DNA from: Martinezella hainanensis
GTDB taxonomy: Bacteria > Pseudomonadota > Alphaproteobacteria > Rhizobiales > Rhizobiaceae
Assembly: GCF_900094555.1 (NCBI RefSeq)
Contig: NZ_FMAC01000016.1
Span: 1-64,000 of the forward strand
Reading direction: 5' to 3'
DNA: 64,000 bases
A program made the translations under genes and the position numbers. The notes under the pieces are model-generated. The model was not told the origin of the DNA and did not search any database. It saw nothing but the letters and a program-made list of their open reading frames with translations. Numbering within the stretch: position 1 is the first letter of the stretch; every line of letters starts with the position of its first letter. Shown here piece by piece: positions 17,758 through 25,959 of this stretch.

Positions 17758-18450
17758 ATGCCGACGCTGTATCATCACCCAATGTCATCTTCCTCCCGGT
17801 TCGTTCGTCTGATCCTGACGGAATATGGCTATCAGACGGAGCTGATCGAGGAACAGACCTGGGAAAAGCGACGGGACTTCCTGGCGCTGAACCCGGCCGG
17901 CACCTTGCCTGTCTATGTCGATGACAGCATGCGGGCGCTTTGTGGCGCCTCGGTCATTTCCGAATATCTCGACGAGACGCATGGCGTGCTGAAGCGCGAC
18001 CGGCGGCTTCTCGCCGAAGATCCGTTCCAGCGTGCCGAAATCCGCCGGCTGACGGAATGGTTCATGCAGAAGATGGAGCAGGACGTAACGCGGCCGCTCA
18101 CGCGCGAGCGCGTCTTCAAGCTGCAGATGACCGCCGAACAAGGCGGCGGCGCCCCCGATTCCAAGGTCATGCGCATGGCGCGTGGGAATATCCGCCAGCA
18201 CATGAAGTATCTCTCCTGGCTGGCAGGCTCGCGGCAGTGGCTGGCTGGCGAACGGCTGAGCTATGCCGATCTCGCCGCCGCGGCCTCGGTTTCCGTGCTA
18301 GACTATCTCGGCGAGATCGACTGGACGGAATCGCCTGTTGCCAAGGAATGGTACCAGCGGCTGAAGTCGCGCCCCTCCTTCCGGCCGATCCTGGCGGAGC
18401 GTGTGCGTGGCGTCACCCCGGTTTCGCATTATGCCGATCTGGATTTCTGA
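17758..18450 (+). CDS. glutathione S-transferase family protein
   Basis: A 230-residue protein with a thioredoxin-like N-terminal half (YHHPMSSSSRFVRLILTEYG, LNPAGTLPVYVDD, with the cis-Pro, and the ASVISEYLDE glutathione-binding segment) and an all-helical C-terminal half (about 90-220). GSTs conjugate glutathione or act as reductases; the substrate is unknown. It lies 12 bases ahead of queG in the same direction, so a shared transcript is likely. The same GST-queG-SDR order occurs, to my recollection, in related rhizobia. Confidence 0.88.
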   Translation: MPTLYHHPMSSSSRFVRLILTEYGYQTELIEEQTWEKRRDFLALNPAGTLPVYVDDSMRALCGASVISEYLDETHGVLKRDRRLLAEDPFQRAEIRRLTEWFMQKMEQDVTRPLTRERVFKLQMTAEQGGGAPDSKVMRMARGNIRQHMKYLSWLAGSRQWLAGERLSYADLAAAASVSVLDYLGEIDWTESPVAKEWYQRLKSRPSFRPILAERVRGVTPVSHYADLDF

Positions 18451-18462
18451 CGAGGGCTCGAT

Positions 18463-19620
18463 ATGCCCGATGATCGCGAAGCGGAAAAAACTGACAAGCG
18501 CCGGAAAGCATTGACCGCCTTCCTACGGGAAGAAGCGCTTGCACAGGGTTTCGATCTCTGTCGCATCACAAGGCCGGATGCCATTCCCGAAGCCGCTGTC
18601 AGGCTCGGGGAATTTCTCGATAAAGGCCGTCACGGCACCATGGGCTGGATGGCGGAGACGCGCGACCGGCGGGGCGATCCGCGCGTGCTCTGGGGCGAAA
18701 CCCGTTCCATCGCCGTCTTCGGCCTCAATTACGGCCCTGACGAGGATCCGCGCGGCATTCTGGAGAAGAAGGACAAGGCGGCGATCTCGGTTTATGCCAG
18801 AAACCGCGATTATCACGATATCATCAAGGGGCGGCTGAAAGAGATCGCCACGCGCTTTGCGGCGCGTTCAAAAGAGGATGTCAAGGTCTTCGTTGATACG
18901 GCGCCGGTCATGGAGAAGCCGCTCGCCGGCGCAGCCGGCCTCGGATGGCAGGGCAAGCACACCAATCTCGTCAGCCGCGACTTCGGTTCCTGGCTCTTTC
19001 TCGGCTCAATGTTCACCACGGCCGATCTCGAGCCGGATGAGCCGGAGATAGACCATTGCGGCTCCTGCCGGGCCTGTCTTGACGTCTGCCCGACCGCTGC
19101 CTTTCCGGCTCCCTATCAGCTCGATGCGCGCCGTTGCATTTCCTATCTCACCATCGAGCACAAGGGACCGATCGATCCAGAACTGCGGCCGCTGATCGGC
19201 AATCGTATCTATGGCTGTGACGACTGCCTTGCCGCCTGTCCCTGGAACAAGTTCGCCAGCGCCGCCTCGGAAATGAAGCTGGTCGCGCGGGACGATCTCA
19301 AGGGGCCGTCGATCGCCTTCCTGCTTGATCTGGACGATGCGGCCTTCCGTGCCTTCTTCAGCGGCTCGCCGGTCAAGCGGATCGGCCGCGACCGGTTCAT
19401 CCGCAACGTGCTGATCGCCGCCGGCAATTCCGGGCAACGTTCTCTTATAGGGAGATGCTGCGAATTGACCGGAGACCCCTCGCCCGTTGTGCGCGGCATG
19501 GCGATCTGGACGCTGTCACGGCTGATGACGGCTGGCGAATTCAATGCATTTGCGGCACAAAGAGGCGACGAAGCGGACGAAGAGGTTCGCACCGAATGGG
19601 CATTGGCGGGAGTATTATGA
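18463..19620 (+). CDS. queG: epoxyqueuosine reductase
   Basis: A 385-residue cobalamin-dependent enzyme performing the last step of queuosine synthesis in tRNA. The N-terminal half has the family block VFVDTAPVMEKPLAGAAGLGW with the catalytic Asp near residue 146. Two [4Fe-4S] clusters are given by CGSCRACLDVCP (about 199-210) and CDDCLAACPWN (about 252-262) plus the intervening RCISYLTIEHKG. The C-terminal HEAT-like tail is present. The stop overlaps the next gene's start. Confidence 0.94.
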   Translation: MPDDREAEKTDKRRKALTAFLREEALAQGFDLCRITRPDAIPEAAVRLGEFLDKGRHGTMGWMAETRDRRGDPRVLWGETRSIAVFGLNYGPDEDPRGILEKKDKAAISVYARNRDYHDIIKGRLKEIATRFAARSKEDVKVFVDTAPVMEKPLAGAAGLGWQGKHTNLVSRDFGSWLFLGSMFTTADLEPDEPEIDHCGSCRACLDVCPTAAFPAPYQLDARRCISYLTIEHKGPIDPELRPLIGNRIYGCDDCLAACPWNKFASAASEMKLVARDDLKGPSIAFLLDLDDAAFRAFFSGSPVKRIGRDRFIRNVLIAAGNSGQRSLIGRCCELTGDPSPVVRGMAIWTLSRLMTAGEFNAFAAQRGDEADEEVRTEWALAGVL

Positions 19621-20492
19621 TGCATGTGATGATTTTCGGCTGCGGTTATTCCGGAACCGCCATCGCCAAGGCCTTCGCAGGCGCCGGCATTCGCATCACC
19701 GGTACGACCCGCTCTGCCGATAAGGCCGAGCAGCTGACGAAGGAAGGCATCGAAGCCTTCGTCTTCGACGGCGAGACGCTCGATCCGGCGCTTGCCGAAG
19801 CGATGCAAACCGCAACGCATCTCGTGCAATCGATCGCGCCCGGCAAATCGGGCGATCCGCTGCTGCGGCTGGCGCATCTCAATCTCAAGGCGCTGATGCC
19901 GAAGCTGGAATGGATCTGCTATCTCTCGACCGTCGGCGTCTATGGCGACCACAAGGGCGCCTGGGTCAGCGAGCAGACCTCGCTGCATCCCATCGCCGAT
20001 CGCTCCGTCGAACGGGTGGAGGCGGAAGACGGCTGGCTGCGGGTCGGCATCAGACTCAGTCTGCCCGTCGCCGTGCTCCGGCTTTCCGGCATTTACGGCC
20101 CCGGCCGCAATGCCTTCTGCAATCTGGAAAAGGGAACGGCGCGGCGACTCATCAAGGCGAACCAGGTGTTCAATCGTATCCGCGTCGAGGATATCGGCGG
20201 CTCCGCCCGCTTTCTGTCCGATCGCAAGCTCGGCGGCATATATAATGTCACCGACGACGAACCCGCGCCGCCACAGGATGTCGTTGCCGAGGCTGCCCGT
20301 CTGATGGGTGTCGAACCACCGCCGGAACAGCCTTTCGAAACGGCAGAGCTGACGCCGATGGCGCGCTCCTTCTATGGCGAGAACAAGCGCGTTTCGAACG
20401 CGAAATTGCGGGCGCTCGGCTTCCACTTTCGCTACCCAGAGTATCGTATGTCGCTCGCCGAACTCTGGTCCTCGCAACATTGGCGCGGCTGA
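19617..20492 (+). CDS. SDR family NAD(P)-dependent oxidoreductase
   Basis: A 291-residue extended SDR-type protein. The start MMHVMIFGCGYSGTAIAKAFAGAG carries the GxGxxG nucleotide site; ICYLSTVGVYGDHKGAWVSE has the Ser-Tyr region although the classical YxxxK is altered, and LSGIYGPGRNAF follows. The ATG at 19617 overlaps the queG stop, an ATGA-type coupling. The family (COG0451-like, YeeZ-type) lacks a defined substrate. An earlier in-frame ATG at 19455 lies inside queG and is rejected. Confidence 0.83.
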   Translation: MMHVMIFGCGYSGTAIAKAFAGAGIRITGTTRSADKAEQLTKEGIEAFVFDGETLDPALAEAMQTATHLVQSIAPGKSGDPLLRLAHLNLKALMPKLEWICYLSTVGVYGDHKGAWVSEQTSLHPIADRSVERVEAEDGWLRVGIRLSLPVAVLRLSGIYGPGRNAFCNLEKGTARRLIKANQVFNRIRVEDIGGSARFLSDRKLGGIYNVTDDEPAPPQDVVAEAARLMGVEPPPEQPFETAELTPMARSFYGENKRVSNAKLRALGFHFRYPEYRMSLAELWSSQHWRG

Positions 20493-20888
20493 AAAACCGC
20501 TCGGCATATCAACCGGAATCGCACGAAAATTCCTACTTAGCCGGCTGGCTTAGTTCAATTTACTCCGTATTTAAGGTTAACGACCTCTAAAAATGCACAA
20601 ATGCGGCAGCGATTATGGCAAAGTCGGAAAATTATTTTTTCGATTTTCGTGATCCCTGGCATCGGCGCGCACTCGCGAGAAAATTCATTCCATTTTTAAC
20701 TGATTTTATTAGGTTTTTCCACAATCAAGCAAATTCGCCGAATAGCCATAGTATTCCCTCAATATCACAAATGTTACATCCTGTAACACTCCGTGATTGA
20801 TGATGGCACTTTTTCGCCATTTTTGGCCTGATTTAAGCCCCGCCGCCTACCCAGGGCGCAAGTTCAATAGCTTGAGGGAAAAATCGGT
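20493..20888. other. AT-rich intergenic stretch upstream of rlpA
   Basis: This 396-base stretch has much lower GC than its surroundings and no convincing gene. A 61-codon reading frame at 20615-20800 has no ribosome site or family features. The stretch carries one clean palindrome at 20772-20788 and probably holds the promoter of the rlpA-type gene. Confidence 0.6.
20772..20788. promoter_or_regulatory. 7-3-7 palindrome upstream of rlpA-type gene
   Basis: TGTTACA, spacer TCC, TGTAACA is a perfect inverted repeat about 100 bases before the start codon of the rlpA-type gene. The form suits a dimeric regulator. The regulator is not identifiable from the sequence. Confidence 0.4.
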
Positions 20889-21257
20889 TTGAAGAAACTC
20901 GCACGTTCTTTGGCAATCGCCGCAACTATATCCGCCTCCTTTGCTGTCGTTTCGACACCGGCATTTGCATCCGCTGGCTGCGGAGGCGCTTCATGGTACG
21001 GGGGAAGCTCCAAGACTGCTTCCGGGGAACGTATGAGTTCCAAAAATCTTACTGCAGCCCATCGCTCGCTTGCCTTTGGCACGCGCCTTAGGGTCACCAA
21101 CAAGCACAATGGCCGCAGCGTCGTCGTTCGCATCAACGACCGTGGGCCTTTCATTCGCGGCCGCGTTCTCGATCTCTCCCGCGCTGCTGCTCAGAACATC
21201 GGCATGGTCGCTTCGGGTACCGCCAAAGTCTGTTACGAGGTCGTTGCCTCGAAGTAA
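20889..21257 (+). CDS. RlpA-like double-psi beta-barrel septal protein
   Basis: A 122-residue exported protein: signal peptide to about residue 27 (AVVSTPAFA/SAG), then one double-psi barrel domain with ASWYG, TASGERMS, LTAAHRSLAFGT and VRINDRGPF, the catalytic-type residues of RlpA lytic transglycosylases acting on denuded glycan strands. There is no C-terminal SPOR domain, so it is a short, barrel-only form. The start is TTG at 20889 after GAGGGAAAAATCGG, which fits the signal peptide. The long AT-rich leader suggests independent regulation. Confidence 0.87.
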   Translation: MKKLARSLAIAATISASFAVVSTPAFASAGCGGASWYGGSSKTASGERMSSKNLTAAHRSLAFGTRLRVTNKHNGRSVVVRINDRGPFIRGRVLDLSRAAAQNIGMVASGTAKVCYEVVASK

Positions 21258-21463
21258 TCGCCGAAGCCGGAACGACCCGGCAAATCGGCATGACGCTTGC
21301 TCTCCCGGCCAATCGCGGCTACCACGCGATTGAGATGTCTCAAAATCCGCCGCCATGGGCATTGCTCGCGCGGATTGGCGAGCCGTCAGCGGTTTTGGTA
21401 GGGCGCAGATTCCCAGGATGAGCTCCAATGAGTTCCGGGTCATGCGCAAGCAGGAGAGTGTGG

Positions 21464-22753
21464 ATGCGTCTGGGCGGCCGATTGCAGGGGGCCATCGAAG
21501 TTCTTGCCGATATCGAAACGCGCAAGCGACCAGTGGCCGATGCCCTGAAGGATTGGGGCCTTGCCCATCGCTTCGCCGGTTCCGGCGACAGGGCCGCGAT
21601 CGGTAATATCGTCTATGACGCCCTGCGCATGCGCCTATCCCACGCTTGGCTGATGGGAGACGACAGCCCCTCGGCACTCGCCCACGCCGTCCTCTTTCGG
21701 CAATGGGGCCTGACGCCCGGGGCATTGGCTGCCGAGCTCGATGGCGATAAGTTCGCCCCCGAAGCTCCAAGCCCAGAAAATCTGGCCGCCTTTGTGGCCC
21801 GCAAGCTCGAAGATGCGCCGCCACATATTCAGGGCGATATTCCCGAATGGGTCGAGCCCTCCTTCAGCCAAGCCTTCGGCGACGGCTGGCTCTCCGAAGC
21901 GCAGGCTCTCTCCGAACGTCCGACACTCGACCTTCGCGCCAATGCGCTGAAGGCCGACCGCGCCAAGGTCGTGAAGGCGCTGGAACGCGCAGGCGCTCAA
22001 GCCTCGCAGATCGCCCGTTTCGGCATCCGCATTCCCGCCGGCGAAGGCGCGTCCCGCCTGCCGAACGTGACCGCGGAGCTCTCCTTCCAGAAGGGCTGGT
22101 TCGAGGTGCAGGACGAAGGCTCGCAGATCGTCGCCGATCTGGTGCTGCCCGAAGAGGGCGACCAGGTGCTTGACTATTGCGCCGGCGGCGGCGGCAAGAC
22201 GCTCGCCATGTCGGCGGCCATGCACAACAAGGGCCAGATCCACGCCTATGACAGCGACCGGCGGCGGCTTGCGCCAATCATCGAACGGCTGAAGCGGGCT
22301 GGGACCCGCAACGTTCAGGTCCATGACGAGCGCAATGGCCTGCTTTCGCTGCGCGGCAAATTCGACAAGGTTCTGGTCGATGCGCCCTGCACCGGCACGG
22401 GCACCTGGCGGCGCCGTCCCGATACGAAATGGCGGCTGACGCAGAAGAATCTCGACGAGCGCACCAGCCAGCAGCAGGAAGCCCTCGCCCAGGCAGGCGA
22501 GTTCGTCCGCCCCGGCGGGTCGCTGCTCTATGTCACCTGCTCGGTTCTGCCGGAAGAGAATGAGGCTCAGGTGGCCCGCTTCGCCGCCCGGAATCCGGAC
22601 TTCGAGGTGGTGGAAACCATGAGCTCCTGGGAGAAGCTGTTCGGCAGGGACGCCCCAAAGCCGCGCTCCTCCGACGGCAAGACCATTACGCTGACGCCAG
22701 CCTCCACAGACACGGACGGCTTCTTCTTCTGCCGCCTGCAGCGGAAGATGTGA
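21464..22753 (+). CDS. RsmB/NOP family RNA cytosine methyltransferase
   Basis: A 429-residue SAM-dependent m5C RNA methyltransferase. The SAM site is VLDYCAGGGGKTLAMSA; motif IV DAPCTGTGTWRRRPDTKWR lies near 305 and the catalytic-type Cys is in YVTCSVLPEENEAQ near 358. An N-terminal NusB-like region precedes it (about 1-130). The ATG at 21464 follows AGGAGAG and gives the family start MRLGGRLQGAIEVL; the ATG at 21428 is less likely. The target may be 16S rRNA C967 or another RNA; paralogues exist in alphaproteobacteria, so no symbol is given. Confidence 0.88.
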   Translation: MRLGGRLQGAIEVLADIETRKRPVADALKDWGLAHRFAGSGDRAAIGNIVYDALRMRLSHAWLMGDDSPSALAHAVLFRQWGLTPGALAAELDGDKFAPEAPSPENLAAFVARKLEDAPPHIQGDIPEWVEPSFSQAFGDGWLSEAQALSERPTLDLRANALKADRAKVVKALERAGAQASQIARFGIRIPAGEGASRLPNVTAELSFQKGWFEVQDEGSQIVADLVLPEEGDQVLDYCAGGGGKTLAMSAAMHNKGQIHAYDSDRRRLAPIIERLKRAGTRNVQVHDERNGLLSLRGKFDKVLVDAPCTGTGTWRRRPDTKWRLTQKNLDERTSQQQEALAQAGEFVRPGGSLLYVTCSVLPEENEAQVARFAARNPDFEVVETMSSWEKLFGRDAPKPRSSDGKTITLTPASTDTDGFFFCRLQRKM

Positions 22754-22809
22754 GCTGAACTCCATCCACTTGCGGCGGATTATCGCTCTGGAAATCACAG
22801 AAGGGATGC

Positions 22810-22856
22810 GACGACAGTCGGATGGCCAATTGTGGCCAACCGGTCGTACTGTCGTC
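22810..22856. repeat. large imperfect hairpin
   Basis: GACGACAGT (22810-22818) pairs with ACTGTCGTC (22848-22856). Inside, CGG pairs with CCG, and a TGGCCA/TGGCCA stem closes an ATTG loop; a five-base bulge lies on the right arm. It sits 57 bases after the methyltransferase stop but has no T-run, so it may be an mRNA 3' end stabiliser or a dispersed palindromic repeat. Confidence 0.5.
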
Positions 22857-22960
22857 ACCCTACATCAACCGCCCCGCCAACAAGCTGCCAAGCGGCTTAC
22901 ATCCGTGTATCTGCAGGCGAATCCATTTCGGTGGCAGCGTCTGGACCCGTGGCTCCTCGT

Positions 22961-22977
22961 CTTAAAATCATTCTAAA
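22961..22977. promoter_or_regulatory. putative Irr box (ICE-like palindrome)
   Basis: CTTAAAA-TCA-TTCTAAA has the 7-3-7 layout of the rhizobial iron control element (half-site TTTAGAA/TTCTAAA). The right arm is a perfect match and the left arm agrees at five of seven positions. It lies nine bases upstream of a TTGACA hexamer and about 90 bases before the first imelysin start. Placement ahead of the -35 would fit activation by Irr in low iron. The match was made from memory of the motif. Confidence 0.55.
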
Positions 22978-23064
22978 CTAGAGCGTTTGACACAAGTTTG
23001 TTTTTCATACATGACACAAATTGCCAAGTTTTGACGGTGCCCCCCGCTGTCACAGGAGAGGAAC

Positions 23065-24354
23065 ATGAAACTAAAGATCAATGTTGGCGCCGCGCTTGCG
23101 GTGGCCGTTGTCACGACCGCCACATTCAGCCTGCCGGCCCTTGCAGCCACTCCAGAGCCGGCTGCCGTTCTCAAGCATTATGCTGATGTGGCGCATGCCA
23201 AGTATCAGGACTCGCTGACGACGGCACAGGCGCTCGACAAGGCGATCGACGCTCTGCTCACCAACCCCAGCGACAAGACGCTGAAGGCGGCGCGCGCCGC
23301 CTGGATCAAGGCTCGCGTCCCCTATGCGCAGACGGAAGTCTATCGCTTCGGCAACCCCATCGTCGACGATTGGGAAGGCAAGGTGAATTCCTGGCCGCTG
23401 GATGAGGGCTTGATCGACTATGTCGACGCCTCCTACGGCACGGAAAGCGACGAGAACGCGCTCTATGTCGCGAACGTCATCGCTAACAAGACGATCAAGA
23501 TCAACGGCAAGGATGTCGACGCCTCGCATCTGACGCCGGAATTCCTGTCGGGCACGCTGCATCAGGCTGGCGGCGTGGAAGCCAACGTCGCGACGGGCTA
23601 TCATGCCATTGAGTTCCTGCTCTGGGGCCAGGACCTGCACGGCACCGGACCGGGTGCCGGCGAACGCCCAGCCACCGACTATGACCTGAAGAATTGCACG
23701 CACGGCAATTGCGACCGCCGCGCCGAATATCTGAAGTCTGCCTCGACGCTGCTCGTTGCCGACCTCAAGGACATGACGGAAAAGTGGGCGCCGGACGGGG
23801 AAGCGACCAAGAATGTCGAGGCCGATCCGAAGGCTGGCCTTACCACCATCCTGACCGGCATGGGCTCTCTCTCCTACGGCGAGCTTGCCGGCGAGCGCAT
23901 GAAGCTCGGCCTGCTGCTGCACGATCCGGAAGAGGAACAGGATTGCTTCTCCGACAATACCTATAACGAGCACAATGGCGACGCCATCGGGATCGCCGCC
24001 GCCTATACCGGCAATTACACCCGTGTCGACGGCACCAAGATGAAAGGTCCGTCGCTGCATGATCTGGTCAAGGCCAAGGATGCAGCGCTCGACAAGGAGA
24101 TGGAAGGCAAGCTCAACACCACGCTTGACGCCATGAAGGCCCTGGTGCATCGCGGCGAGACGGTCGAGAAGTACGACCAGATGATCGGCGAAGGCAACAA
24201 GGAAGGCAACGCCACGGTTCAGAAGGCCATCGACGGCCTGCTCGACCAGACGAAGAGCATCCAGCGCGTCATCGCCGCTCTCGATCTCGGCACGATCAAG
24301 CTTGAAGGTTCGGACAGCCTGGACAACCCGAACTCCGTCTTCAAGAAGAAGTAA
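23065..24354 (+). CDS. imelysin family periplasmic protein (IrpA-like)
   Basis: A 429-residue exported protein: signal peptide to about residue 27 (FSLPALA/ATPEP), then a helical imelysin (M75-like) fold with the family motif GxHxxE at G178-Y-H180-A-I-E183, continuing FLLWGQDLHG. Imelysin domains also occur in EfeO and bind iron or copper in the periplasm. AGGAGAGGAAC precedes the ATG. It is the first of four co-directional genes and lies behind a putative Irr box, so iron-responsive expression is likely. The exact ligand is unknown. Confidence 0.9.
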   Translation: MKLKINVGAALAVAVVTTATFSLPALAATPEPAAVLKHYADVAHAKYQDSLTTAQALDKAIDALLTNPSDKTLKAARAAWIKARVPYAQTEVYRFGNPIVDDWEGKVNSWPLDEGLIDYVDASYGTESDENALYVANVIANKTIKINGKDVDASHLTPEFLSGTLHQAGGVEANVATGYHAIEFLLWGQDLHGTGPGAGERPATDYDLKNCTHGNCDRRAEYLKSASTLLVADLKDMTEKWAPDGEATKNVEADPKAGLTTILTGMGSLSYGELAGERMKLGLLLHDPEEEQDCFSDNTYNEHNGDAIGIAAAYTGNYTRVDGTKMKGPSLHDLVKAKDAALDKEMEGKLNTTLDAMKALVHRGETVEKYDQMIGEGNKEGNATVQKAIDGLLDQTKSIQRVIAALDLGTIKLEGSDSLDNPNSVFKKK

Positions 24355-24362
24355 TGAGGGAA

Positions 24363-24390
24363 GGTGGCAGCGCGTAGACGCGCTGCCACC
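24363..24390 (+). other. intra-operonic 12-bp perfect hairpin
   Basis: GGTGGCAGCGCG (24363-24374), loop TAGA, CGCGCTGCCACC (24379-24390). It begins eight bases after the imelysin stop and ends nine bases before the ATG of the di-heme gene, with no T-run. It could lower read-through or stabilise the upstream message, giving more of the first product. A GTG inside it (24364) is not a credible start. Confidence 0.75.
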
Positions 24391-24399
24391 CCGATACCC

Positions 24400-25959
24400 A
24401 TGACAGTTTTACCGGCCAATCGCGCCCTTTTGCCCGCCATCGCCGCGGGTTTTTTGGTTTTTTCCATTACGCTGGCAGCCGCCGACATCCTCGATTTTCC
24501 GACCACGCGCAGCGATCTTTCCGCCGAAGAGCTGAAGCGCGTGCGCGACGTGACCCGCGCGACCAGCAATTTTCTCAAGGCCGAACCCTATGAGACGATG
24601 CAGGGCGGCAGTCTGACCTCGATCGACAAGGTCACCCGCGATATCTTCTCGCAGCCATCCGCCAATCTGAACCCGGAACAGGGCCAGGATTTTCATCTCG
24701 GCAACGCGCTCTTCCGCAAGCTCTGGGTCTCCGCCCCCTCCTCCACCCAGGCCTCGGATGGGCTAGGGCCGCTGTTTAACGCGCGCTCCTGCCAAAGCTG
24801 CCATGTCCGCGATGGACGCGGTCATCCGCCTGAGGAAGTAGGAGCGGCCGCGACCTCGATGGTGCTGCGCCTTGCACGGCCTGCCGCAACCCCGGAAGAG
24901 GAGCAGGCCGTCAAGGATTTTCACGCGCTGAATTTTCCGGACTCCACCTACGGCGCACAGCTGCAGGATCTCGCCGTTCCCGGCCTCGCCGCCGAAGGCA
25001 AGGTAACCCTCAGCTATAGCGAGGAGACGGTGACGCTTGCCGGCGGGGAAACCGTGACCTTGCGCAAGCCGATGTACGGTATCAGCGATCTCGCCTATGG
25101 GCCGATGAACGTCAACACCACGATTTCGCCGCGCATCGCGCCGCCGATGATTGGTCTTGGCCTGATCGAAGCCATTCCGGATGCCGATATCCTCGCCAAT
25201 GCCGACCCGGACGACAAGAAGGGCACCGGCATACGCGGCCGTCCCGCCATTGTTCGCGATCATCGCACTGGCCAGCTTGCGCTCGGGCGCTTCGGCTGGA
25301 AGGCCCAGAATGCGACCGTGCGCGACCAGGTGGCCGATGCCTTTTCGATCGACATCGGCATTTCGACGTCGGACCGTCCCAATCCCTATGGTGACTGCAC
25401 CGCCAAGGAGCCACAGTGCCTGGCCATGCCGAACGGCGTGCAGGAACGCCTTGGCACGACGGAAGCACCGGACCCGGTGCTTCCTCTCGTCACCTTCTAT
25501 TCCGAAAATCTCGCCGTCCCGGCCCGCCGCACGACGAGCCAGCCAACCGTACTGCACGGCAAGGATATGTTCTACCGCTCGGGCTGTGCGGCCTGTCATA
25601 CGCCGAAATTCGTCACGCGCGATGGCCTCAAGGGTAGCGACGGCAAGGATTCGCCGCAGGCCTTCCAGCTGATCTGGCCTTATTCCGATTTTCTGCTGCA
25701 TGACATGGGCGAAGGCCTTTCCGACGGACAGCAGGTGGGCGTGGCATCCGGTCGCGATTGGCGCACGCCGCCGCTCTGGGGTATAGGCCTGACACAGACG
25801 GTCAGCGGCCAGCAGGCCTATCTGCACGACGGCCGCGCCCGCACCTTGACCGAAGCCATCCTCTGGCACGGAGGAGAGGCGGAAAAAGCCCGCAACGCAT
25901 TCGCCGGTCTTTCAAAAGACGACCGGCAAGCCCTCATCAACTTTCTGGAGTCCCTCTGA
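24400..25959 (+). CDS. di-heme c-type protein (DUF1111, predicted thiol oxidoreductase)
   Basis: A 519-residue exported protein with two c-type heme sites, CQSCH (131-135) and CAACH (396-400), matching the di-heme oxidoreductase-like DUF1111/COG3488 family. The N-terminus from the ATG at 24400 is a signal peptide (LLPAIAAGFLVFSITLAAA), needed for periplasmic heme attachment. The end LHDGRARTLTEAILWHGGEA is typical of MauG-like enzymes. It lies between two imelysins and is coupled to the second by a TGA/ATG overlap. It may oxidise iron or a protein partner; the reaction is not established. Confidence 0.87.
   Translation: MTVLPANRALLPAIAAGFLVFSITLAAADILDFPTTRSDLSAEELKRVRDVTRATSNFLKAEPYETMQGGSLTSIDKVTRDIFSQPSANLNPEQGQDFHLGNALFRKLWVSAPSSTQASDGLGPLFNARSCQSCHVRDGRGHPPEEVGAAATSMVLRLARPAATPEEEQAVKDFHALNFPDSTYGAQLQDLAVPGLAAEGKVTLSYSEETVTLAGGETVTLRKPMYGISDLAYGPMNVNTTISPRIAPPMIGLGLIEAIPDADILANADPDDKKGTGIRGRPAIVRDHRTGQLALGRFGWKAQNATVRDQVADAFSIDIGISTSDRPNPYGDCTAKEPQCLAMPNGVQERLGTTEAPDPVLPLVTFYSENLAVPARRTTSQPTVLHGKDMFYRSGCAACHTPKFVTRDGLKGSDGKDSPQAFQLIWPYSDFLLHDMGEGLSDGQQVGVASGRDWRTPPLWGIGLTQTVSGQQAYLHDGRARTLTEAILWHGGEAEKARNAFAGLSKDDRQALINFLESL

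Larger units (their letters stand above)
22754..23064. other. intergenic region ahead of the imelysin operon
   Basis: This 311-base non-coding region holds a large imperfect hairpin (22810-22856), an Irr-box-like palindrome (22961-22977) and a TTGACA hexamer at 22987-22992. No gene is supported in it. Confidence 0.6.

Noticed and set aside
20615..20800. 61-codon frame in the rlpA leader
   Set aside because: There is no ribosome site or family likeness, and the AT-rich stretch gives open frames by chance in few places.
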